A DNA stretch of 64,000 nucleotides, taken from positions 48,214,501 to 48,278,500 of the forward strand of contig NC_091255.1 in NCBI RefSeq assembly GCF_042477335.2. Direction: 5' to 3'. Both the position numbers and the translations under genes were made by a program. This document shows, in pieces, positions 37,201 through 49,200 of this stretch; the stretch's first letter is position 1, and every line of letters starts with the position of its first letter. The stretch comes from Ovis canadensis. Taxonomy: Eukaryota; Chordata; Mammalia; Artiodactyla; Bovidae. The notes under the pieces were generated by a model. That model had not been told where the DNA came from. It did not search any database and saw only the letters and a program-made list of their open reading frames with translations.

Positions 37201-40200
37201 TCTGCTGCAAGATTCAGGGCCCTAGGTACCCAATTACACCACTGCATGCAGAAAAACAGTAAGTCCATTGCAAAAAAACTCAGTAGTTTCCATATGCCAA
37301 TGTACAGATTGCTTCCATCAAAATTATCCACAGAGCTTAAACTAGATTCCCAACTCCTCCCACAGAGATTCTAATTAAGTTCATTTGGTATGGAAACCAA
37401 ATATTTGTAGTTTTGGAAGCTCCACAGGTGATATGATGAGCCACCAAATTAGAGAACTACTAGAGTAATCAGTACCATTTACTGGTAAATATAGCAAAAG
37501 AAAAGGCAGTACCTTCCTTCAGAATAGTTCTTTTGACACAGCTTCCTATCAGGGTGTTATAGGCCACTTGGTGTCTGATCAGATTCAGGATAAGAGGAAC
37601 CCGGCCAGGGTGCTGAAAGGTGATTTTGCTAACAAGGGTTCCCTGTAGACTTCTACCATCTGGAAGAGGAGCATCCTTGTTGAGGAAATAGCAGTGCTGT
37701 TGACCTGGAAGAGCCTGGGGAAAAAGAACAAAGGGAACAAATGCTATTTACTCAGCCACTGTACTCCAACCACAAACTATCCTGAAAAAAAAAAAAAACA
37801 AACACCCTACTCCTCAAAAATCAGCAATTTCTTGCTGAACAGTAAAGCTCCACAGTCAATTACTAGTCAGCTGACGTTAAATGCCAATCACTCACTCGGC
37901 TGAAAAGACCCCTTTTTTGTAAATGTTCTGCCAGTGGTTTCCTAACCTAGCTAACATAAAAATTACCTCAGAAATCTGTATAAAAAGGGTCCCTGAACAG
38001 TAAGTGCAAAATTTTTATTTTTAATAACATCCTATACAGTTATAATGGAGCCAGAATTAAGGAACTGTTACTTTAGACTACTGTCAAACATTCAAATAAA
38101 TTCAAGTTCAGATGTGGTTTTAAAACCATCCTTAATTCACTCATTCCAGTACTTTTCTTCTCTGTAAGTACTCTGTAGATCAGAAGTTCACAGCACTTGA
38201 AAGGATTAAACAGCAAGAATTCTTAATACCTACTTATAAGCTTATAAAAGTTTAGAATACCATTAAGAGACTTTCATTTGAAATTTCAACAATTCAATGT
38301 ACACTGTTTCCTAACTTGGAAGTTATGTTCTTTTTCAGTACATTTCAAAGATACCTGTAATTTCCTGCCTGACTGAGAAAACAGGACATGATCCGGTAAG
38401 CCAAAAGAATGTCTTCTGATCTCAGGTATGCTATAAAAGGAAGATTCTGATCTTGGGTCCAAGCATAATCTACAACAATCCATAAGGCCTTACTTACAGC
38501 ATAAAATCGCATGTTGTGATTCAAAGGTAAGGGGTCAGGATCCTTTGACAGTTCAAATTGAGTGATCAGTTCATAGAGGGGTACATAAGTTGGCTGAGTT
38601 TCAAACAATGGAATTCCTGGAACAGCAAAGATCAATATAATCACAGTAAAATGAAAATGTTGACAGCTCAGTTTTCCCTTCATTCACCCATTTATTCAAA
38701 AAGTACTTACTAATAAGCATTGAGTAGTTCAAAACACCATGATATCTATACCTATCACTAGTTTTTTGAAGTCAAGACTGAAAGAGGGCTAAGATAATGT
38801 GAACTTGAAGTTTGCTTTCACTTTTGTAACAGTTGTTAGCTTCTGATGCTTCTTAAAACTCACCTGTGCAGTTCTGAATTTTCTGAACAAATGCTCTAGA
38901 TACTGGAAGTGGCTGGGGAAATTTCAAGAAGAAACAAGCAGGAAGATCAACACTGTTGGCACTGGTAACTAAGGAGAAGGAGGGAGTCCTTCAAAAAAAA
39001 AAAAAACGTGGAGGATTGGGATACTGAATTGATGTAAAAATGAAAAATCTCAACACTCAAGACACATTTGCATCATATAAACACATACAAAGGCTATCAA
39101 ACTTCACTCTTTGAACTTCCTTCCCCCAATTCCAAAATATCCTATTTGTTAACCCTAAAGTATCTTATTGAACATCTATCCTGAAACACATTCTGTAGTT
39201 ATTAATATTACTCCAACATAGCTCCAGATCAACATAAAGTCCCATAAGAAAATCCCACAGAGCAACCACTAAACCACTAAGCCAGTGGAAGTAGCACAGT
39301 TCTCTTCTCTCTCACGATAAAGCTATGTTCTATGAGCAGACTTCAAAGAGGAGCATGCAAATACCGAAAAGAGAAATCAAATGGATAAAACAAAAAGCCC
39401 ACCCCTAGAAAGTCAAGTGTGGGAAGAGCCAAGTCAAAGTAATACTTGTTTCTTACTGGGCTTAAAGTTGAAAAAAATGGACTTTGCTACCCTAGAATTA
39501 TATTTCACTTACCATTTGTTGTCAACTGGATGTGATCCCATAATTAATGGTGCAATTGGGAGTTTATACATAGCAGACGTTCCTTCAATTGTCACTGATG
39601 CATTCATGCCCAAAGATCGAGGAACTGGGAAAAAGAAAAAAAAAGGTATTCTCCAGAGTAACACAAATTATAAGGATCTCAACATAAAAAAAAAAAAGCT
39701 AGCTTCTGTGTAATTTGTCAGCCTTAATTATCAGATTCTATACCTATATAACCTAGAAATGCTACAAGTACCTTTCTAACAAACCAATAATTCTGTTAGT
39801 AAATAATACAAAATATAGGAAACAATGCAGTATAAGGAAAAAAACATTTAAAGACTGATTACCAATATTAACTCATTTTCTCCAACTTCAGAATGCATTT
39901 AAATAGAATTATGACTATAGACAGTCAATGACTGAAGTTAAAAGGGGAGCAAAATGAGGTATTAGGCCATTTTTCATTAGGTTTTAGTCTACTGAAATGC
40001 AAATACAGGAATTCCCTGGCAGTCCATGGTTAGAACCCTGAGCCTTTACTCCAAAGGGCATGGGGTTCCATCTCTCGTCAAAGAACTAAGATCCAGCAAG
40101 CCATGTGGTGCACCCCAAAAAAAGTGCAAATAGAAAGTAAGATCCATTATTTTAGTTCTTTAGTAAGTTGGTTAACTTCTTTACCTTTAAAGTAATGATT

Positions 40201-43200
40201 AAAGCAAATTTCAAGTCAGATCATTTACATTTTCTCATTCACTCATTTACTCATTCGAAAGGACCAATTAGGCTTTCTTATTATGTATGTATATCCTATG
40301 GACGAGGAGCCTGGCAGGCTACAGTCCATGGAGTCACAAAAGAGCCGAGCATGACTGAGCAACTAGACGACAACAGATGTATATATACATGTGTATATAT
40401 GTATGAATGTGTATGTCTGTATCAGAAGCAAACTCTGGTAGAAATGGAAAACTTTGATAGGGATGGCATATTCACTTGGGAGTAGCAAACCATAAAGTAC
40501 AGGCAGGTCTGGGCATTCAACTTTTTAAAAATATTTTTTAAACACTGAGCAAAACCTTTAGTTACTTTATAGTTAAAGTCTTACCATTATTCTCATGCAA
40601 AATGATAGGGGATGTTGTCTTATCATCCAGCAGGTCAGAAGGAGAGGCATAATACTTCAAGTTCATTAAATGACCTATGAAAAATAAAACTTATCACTAC
40701 TTTATCAGGTAACTTACAAATAAAGAAAAATATTCCCTTCCTATAAACCTATATACAAGAAAATAGTTTAAAATATGAGAACTCATGATCCAAAGCAGCT
40801 TGTGAAATATGACAGAAGCATAAGTATTATTTCTAGCAGCAACAATTAACTTCACAATTAAAAAATAAGAAAACTAGGGGAGGGCAAGTATTGACACCTT
40901 AGAAACCACTGAAAAATACACAAATGAGAGAAGGGTAAATGTGGAGTCTGGGATTGGCAGATACAAACTTATACAACAGTGTCCTACTGTATAGCACAGG
41001 GAACTACATTCAGTATCTTGTAATAAATACTATTAGGAAAAAGAATGGGAAAAAGAATAAAAGTATGTAAAACTAAATCAGTTTACCATATACTAGAAAC
41101 TAATACAACATTGAAAATCAATTACGTTTCAATTAAACAAAAAGAAAACCATCACAAATGACTAGTAATTTTCACCTTCTGCTTATAAAACCAAGATGAA
41201 ATTTTAAGCAGTAATCTTTCAACTAAAAATTAGGTTTTTTTCTAAAGCAAAATAGCATCACATACCCCCACTTCTTGGAGTGAGATAGCCAACACTTCCA
41301 TGAAGAATCTTATCCAAGGGACCAGCATTGGTTGCTTTCCTGCAAGACAAATGATCTATGTTTATTTACATTTAAGCCCTGAAGATATTAGTATACAATG
41401 TGATAATGAGTTCAGCCCTTACACATCTTTTAATTCTATCCTAATGACTTTATCTTGGGCATTTAACAATTATATTTCACCCTCAAGGTGAAGGGATTAT
41501 TTCTGAGAATACACCAGTGTATAATATGGTGAACAAAAATTACAACTATACTATTTATCAGAAGGGAGGCCAGGTTTCACAAGTCTTCTTATAAAACCTA
41601 TGGAATACCAACCAACAACTTAGGGATACTGATATTCAGAAAATGAAATGCAATCATTTGGGAAGTGAAAGGATATGGACAAGATGTACAGTACAGGTAA
41701 AATACAGATGCATAGTAACATACATCTATAATACATATTTTTTAAATAACAGAAGCCTAGTAAACCATAGACAAAACAACTTTAAGAACAAGGTCAAACA
41801 GAATTGATACTTTAGCCAGTCTTACCAGTACATAACTGCCATTTTAGATAGATCTTGTTCTAAGGATTGGAGAGCCAAGTACATTTTAGTCTTCAATTTG
41901 CTAGAAAGTAAACAGAACAAGAATTAGTTAACAAATATACATAAACACAAACACTGAAAGCCTAGAGAGCAAATCTACCTTGGAGGCAACTTAGATCTTT
42001 AAAAAAAAAAAAATCTTTTTTTTAAATCATTAGTGATCTACCAAAACTAATTTTTATCTCTACTTAAAAGACCAAGCAAGTAAGCAGAATCCCAGGTAGG
42101 TTAAAAATATAAAACCAGTCCCACGACAATTTCTTTCAGCCTAGAAATCAATATGCTGAAGATTCCTCAAGGATTATACCTTGCTACCTTCTAGCACTAT
42201 AATCATTAATCCAGATACTGTTTATTTAAAATACCTTTAAAAGACATTAAGTTAGAAGCTGAGTTATAGACTGTCAGTATGAATAGAAATCAGAAATGAG
42301 CTAGGGCAGAAGACTTGGCAAATTTCTAAGTACAAAATGATTTATAGATTTATACTAAAATTTTTTCAAACAAAAGCAAAAATACTTACTTGTCCCCTGG
42401 AAGGTTATAAAGATTAACAAGACCCTTAAGGTGCTTAGAAAATTCATCAAAATTTTTTTCCCTGTGAGATGTTCAGGGAAGAGGAGAGAGGGAAGAGAAT
42501 AAAACATACAATTACTACTCAATCTTCTCAGCAAAGTCCCCAAAATCAAGGCTATATAAAACTAATCTTAATAATTTGCTTTAATTCCCCCCCCCCCCAT
42601 GAGTTTTCTAGAATCGGTCAAAAGTTGCAAAAGAAAATACAATATTCTCCTTTCTCTGCTCCATTTTTTGGGAGAAGGTGCTAATAAACAGTATAAAAGA
42701 TAGTCAAAAAGACCTGTTACCTCACATACTAATTTGTTCTTAAGTAATGAGACTTAGTTTAAATCACTTCCCCTCTTAATTTGTAACTGAGATGACTGGA
42801 TGTCATGAGGAAAAAAAAATCTTTTAGAGAGAAAAAGGAAGTAAATAAATTAGGAAGATAGGACACTTTCATGTATACAATAAGAGCAGAGAAAGGAAAT
42901 GAACAGTGGAAGAGAGATGGGAGACCTAAGCAAAGGCAGAATAGGTAGTGTGGAGGCAAATGATATATTTTAAAATGTTCCTATAACAAATTACCCCAGG
43001 AAAAAGAAACTAGTACCAGGAATTCTGGCATCCTAAAACCTAACATTCAGAGGTGGATTCTTAGTCAAATAAGCTTTTATAGGCAGGAATCCAACACAAC
43101 TCAACAATTCTAAGTCTCGATATCCTTTTTCAAACTTAAAAAAAAAATGTCTGTTGAAAACTGTACTGCTCTGACAATGTCAGATACTTGATCAGGCATT

Positions 43201-46200
43201 TATTGAATACTTATTGCCCAAAGTGCCATGAAGACACTAAAAAGAAACAAGAGCAACAGCGAAATATATTCCTTACCTTAAAATCATCATCTATACAGAG
43301 TGATTAAAAATACCTGGTAAAGACTAATATTCTTTCTAAGGTTCCCACTTCCAAACATGCTTACAAATTAACTTTAGAACACCATCAGTTCATAAACTGG
43401 TACAGTCTCCTATTCTACATTAGAACCAGAAATACTGGTTTCCTGGACTATTCTGATAATACATCTTTGCCAGACTTATTGAGTAAATGAAATCATAAAA
43501 GGTTATTTCTTATGTTGCATTGCAATTTTTCAAAGCTCATTCAAATCTGGTGTATTTGGCTGTAAGGACATTAAAGTGATCACTGGAAAGCTGAGTGTAA
43601 AACTTATTTCTCAATGTTAAACCCTTAAGACTCCTCCGTATCTGATAACTTCACTATATTTAAAACATAAAATTGATGTAACAACTTTCTCAAATTTCCA
43701 GAGTTAATTCTGGGTTTAAATTTAAGCATGGAAATCTCCACTCAATTAAAGGAGAAAAGATAAGCTAATGACAAAAAAACATCAATTACTAAAAGAGACT
43801 GTCTTCAAGCCTAGCACTTTACTATGATTTGGGACCCATAAACCTTAAATATAAAACAATTTTTCTCAAAGTGAAAAAAAGTTCTTTCCATAGTATAGAC
43901 TCAATTTTCTCAAGCTTTCTCTAATTCAATAATTAGGTTCTGTTTATTTTGTTCCACAGAGAATTCCTAAGGTTAACTCAGTAGTTCTCAACCAGGAGTG
44001 ATTTTGTCCTCCAAAGGACGTCTGACAATATCTGGAGATATTTTTATTATCATAGATAATCAAAGTCACAGATCAGGAGGTTATCATAGATCCTAACTAG
44101 CTGGGAGAAACCAGGGATGCTGTTTAACATCCAAGAATGAACTGGGCAACCCCCTAGAGCAAAGAATCTCCCAACCCAAAATGGCAATACTGTCAAGGTT
44201 GGGAAATCCTAGGACAGATGCAATAGAGTGTTAAAAAAAAAAAAGCTAAGTCAATTCTAAAAGTGATCAAGTACAGACTTTGAAAAATCTTGACCCAAGA
44301 AAATAAAGTTGTTCCTTAGAAAAGTAAATTCTGACCATTCTCAAAATGTAACTATAAAGAACAGCACTGTCTGCCAATAAAAGGGAATGTAAATGTCAGC
44401 TGCTCACCTTAGCTGCTGTACAAGCTCTGGACAGCTCTGAAATTAAAGAAATTATGTTAAAACTCTAAACTACTTTAAGATGCTTGAAGACATCAAAAGT
44501 TTTTTTCTTTTTTATTAATAACACATGCTTTATAACAGAAACATTAAAACTATAGAAGGTCCTTATATTAAGATATCAAAGACATCTTCTTCCTACTTGG
44601 TAAACCATGGGGTTGGGTCAGGAAATTAAAAATCAAATATATTGAAATAGTTTATAAAGGAATCAACTTTCAGTTGCTTGTTTAAAACATTAGGCCCTCT
44701 CTTTAAAGCCATCCTTGGAATTCATATCCAATTGTCTGGTTATACACCTTTTACATTCCTGTCTATTACAGGGCTTTTCAGAGACATTAGCTATATACAA
44801 GATTATCTGTCCTTCTTGATTATAAGTTCTTTGAGGATAGGAATTTAAATTATTTGTATCCCCAGCACCTATTGTTCAACTGCGGCTCATGTTTGTTGAT
44901 ATGAATTGGAAAAAGTTCCTCTGGTGTTTCTTCTTGTCAAAGCCTTTGGATGATGTCAGAGATGGACCCAGAGTATTCTAAATTCCACTCTACAGCTATT
45001 GATGTTGTAGCCCATCACATCATCTCTACAGTGGCTCGTGAAAAAACCTAAACCCAAGCTATTTCAAACCCCAACAATTTCTTTAAAAATTAATGTCCCT
45101 AAGTAAACCCCACAGATTCCAGTGAAATATCAACACATACCACAGGATTCTCCCCATGGTGAGCCACTTTTACATCACAAAGCTGTCCTGCAGGATCTAA
45201 CTGCACTTCCACATAGAACATATCTGACGTGATGTAACATTCAGTGCCACTGGCACTGAGATGAGAGCCCAGTCTAGCAGGAACAAATCAAAACAAAAAT
45301 TAATAGAAGACACATAAATAAAGCCACCCAAAGTCAACACTAAGTTAAATATTTCTGCCTACAGATATACTACTTACCCATTCTGTCTTGCTATAGACTC
45401 CAAACGGTCGGTCATTGCTGGTAAAGATGTTACTACAAAAGGGTGAAAAAAAGGAAATCACAAAGCATACTCCAAATAACTTAAATAGTATTCTTCAAAG
45501 ACAGAAACATCCTGAGGAGTATATCTGTCCTTCCAAAGCCATAAACACATTCAGTAGTCCAAATACTTGTAATCTGCACAAAGCTCATCTATAGTTCTAA
45601 TGCTTATAATCTGCACAAAGCTCACTGATAAGGTTTAGCTGCAGCCTAAGCAACAAGGGTCCAAAAAAAAGATCTATATGAAAAAAACTGGACCTTTCTC
45701 CTTTCTCTTTTTCTTTACTCATTTGGGACAAGTTATCTTTAAAGAAGACATACTTAGGGACTTGCTGGTCATCTAGTGGTAAAGCGGGTATGGATTCAAT
45801 CCCAGCTCATTTGTGATAATCAGTGTAAAACCTGTTTGTCTGTTTTTACTTTCATTTTCCTTCAAAACCAGACAGAAGTAGTAATTATAAGCTTGAATAA
45901 TCAAGCTCATGACTTAAATTTCATGTTTGCTTTCCTAAAAACATTTTTTTCTTTCCTCTTTTCATTTTCTTATGAAAACACTGTTAATAAATACTGTAAA
46001 AGTCTTAGAGTCAAAAAGTCCATCTTCTTATTGAGTTAATTAGGAGAGAACATGTAAAGGAAAAAAATTTTCCCCTCCAATATGCTATCTTAGTTACCCT
46101 TCATCAATTATTTTTTGAGTCTCTACCAGCCTTCAAAATAGAATAAAAAATAGATGTTTCAAAAGTTCAGGTTAAAAAAAAAAGTTCAGGTAAAAGTTCA

Positions 46201-49200
46201 TCTCAACTTCATAATGAAATCAAGAGTGACACCCACCTATCTCAATTTATATTTCTAGTATAAGTATAAAAGTCTTTCCTAAACTGGAGCGTTTTTAAGA
46301 AGTTAGCATATTTCAACAATGTTTACAAACCTTTGAGAGCTTTCTGCAATGTCTCCAAACAGCTGACCAAATGTTGGTGCCCTCCAGAACTCATTACAAC
46401 TCTCTTCTCCTATATTAAAATAGGAAAACATTTGAGGTAAAAATTAACCAAGCCAATAGTTTTTGGTAAACACATATATTATTCTAGAAATAATATTTCA
46501 GGATAGTCTACAGATTATGAAGTAGTCTATATACTCTGTATTTCTTATATATTCTAGATAATCTATAAATTTTTAATTGTTATTTTGTCCATCTATCCAA
46601 AAGAGGAAAGGTTAATCTACAGAATACATAGATACACCATATCCGTATCCATGAAAGGAGAAAAAGATATTTTCACATCTAGGACTTCTCTGGTGGTCCA
46701 GTGGTTAAGACTTCATGCTTCCAAAGCAGGGGACGTGGGTTCAATCCCTGGCTGTGGGATTAAGATCCCACATGACACAGTGCAACCAAAAAAAAAAAGT
46801 CTACAACAAAGGTATTTCCAGATCTAAAATAATTTTCAGGGAAAAATTAGAAGAATCAAAATGTAATAAATGAAATCAGCCTCCTGCAGAAGATGACTAT
46901 ATCCTAAGACTCACAATGGGGTGGCTCAAACTTGACAATTCCCAAACCTAATAAGGTGATATGCATGTAATCTAAGAAATACAACCAAACCTTAGTTAAA
47001 CTACTGGGCCAGCTAAAAAGTTCATTTGGATTTTTCCATAAGATGTTACAGAAAAACCAGAATGAAATTTTTGGCCCACCCAACAGACTGACTCTAGGAA
47101 ACAAGATACATAATCCAAAAATCCAAAGAGTAAAAATTTAGCATAATTTTTCTAAACCTATCCAAGGAAGCAGTTTCTCTCTGTACAACATTCTAGTCCC
47201 CAGAAGTGTCAGCAGTTTTATGATACAAGGATAGGTTTTGAGGCTTTTCCACGCCCTAAATCCATCTTTCTTGGCTCTAATTCCATGCTCCCAAACATCT
47301 GCTTAATTAATAATCCAGATTCCTTTATACCTTAAATAGACAAGGACTGTGTCCATTGCTCTAGGCAATGGATACCAGTATTTTGGTAACTGGAAAGACA
47401 AACCCTCATTAATAAACTGGCATTCTGACTTTCATATTAATCTACTGAGATTTTGTTAGTATGTCAGTTTTAAAACGGCTTCCCCAGTGGATCAGCAGTA
47501 AAGAATCTGCCGGCAGTGCAGGAGCCACAGGAGACATGGATTCAATCCCTGGGTTTAAAAGATCCCCTGGAGGAGGGCATGGCAACCCACGCCAGTATTC
47601 TTGCCTGGAGAATCCCATGGACAGAGGAGCCTAGTGGGCTACAGTCCATAGGGTCGTAAAGAGTTGGACATGACTGAAGAGACTTAGCATGCACACACAG
47701 AGTTGTTGAAAATTCTTCAAAATCTTTTACATACCAATAAAAGCAGGTTTCTGAATCTGCAAAAGTGACAAGTAGACAATGGAAACTTTGGTGACCAAAC
47801 CAAGAACTGGTAACCCAAGAGAGGGTCGTAGTAGCCACCTGGAGTCCTCTAGCTCATGATGTTTCTCTAATGATAATATCATTTAGAGGTGGTATCTCAA
47901 ACTAGAATATGGCTGCCTTCTAGTACAAAAATGACAACCTCTGAATACCCAGACTGGAAAAATTCTCATTAAGACTTAAAAAAAAAAAACTACAAATCTT
48001 TTTTATGTATACAATCCTGAGCCAGAAGATGTCTGTAGAACTTAGTTATGGAAATCTCTAAGCAACATGACATTTTGGTGTTCATTATCTCATTTGATCT
48101 TTACAGCAAAACTGTGCGAAAAAGCAAACTGGTGTTGCTCATCTTACTCAAACTGGTGTCTCTACCTCCTAGATGAGGAAATTGAGGGTAGGAAAAAACA
48201 AGCAATTAGTCCAAGGTTACACAGGTAGTAGTGGAATCAAGATTAAAATAAAGCTTTTTCTTACAGCAAATTCAATTCTCTTACTAGTGCTGTGCTATAC
48301 ACTCACCCCACTCCCTGTATACCACTTAACTAAGGGCTCCCCATACTGGTGAATGCCTCAGGAAGGAGAAAGTACTGTAGAGGAAGTCACAGAGTAAACA
48401 AGTGAAGTTAATAAAAATGATTGCAAACTCTTCTACCAGTATAGATACAATGAAAGTATTAACACATTAGAATCAAGGAGCTTGACAGGAAGTAAAAAGT
48501 AAATGTTTCTCTATATCAGGCTATCACATGTATCTTTTTTTTTTTTTTGGCAGCACTGTGGGACTTGTGGGATCTTAGTTCCTCAACCAGGGATTGAATC
48601 CAAGGTTACAGTAATGAAAGCTGGGAATCCTAAACACTAGGTCACTAGGAAACTAATTACGCTTTGTAAGTGTTTCTTACAACTTTTGCCTAAAATATCC
48701 CAGCTTACTATAACTCATGATTAACACAATTCTATTAACATATCTTCTTCTTAGGTAGACTTAAAAGTTGAAAGCCATCATGTTATGAGAAATAAAACTG
48801 AAGACACACCATAATGACTAGCTAGAAAAAGTCTACATAGGTAACTTAGCTTATCAAATAATTTTCTAAGCACAACACTTTATCCAGTTCACCATAGTCC
48901 TCACCATGACTTGACGCACAAGCTTAATGGTTTCACTCCAAGGTCTATTTTGGTTAAATTTTGCATGGAGCCGTTCCAAGAGAGAACTCATCTTACTCAG
49001 CTTTTCCGACTCTAAGATATAAATCAGAAAAAATTATTAGCAACTCTTCTTTCAAGACCTTCCACAGTTTTTCTTGCAAACAAAACTCCCATACTTCATC
49101 CCGGTACGAACTCAAGTTAAAATCTTATCCAATATCATTTACTTCAAAATACACAAAGAATTCATTTCTAATAACAAGTAGACAGAAATTATGGGCCTAA

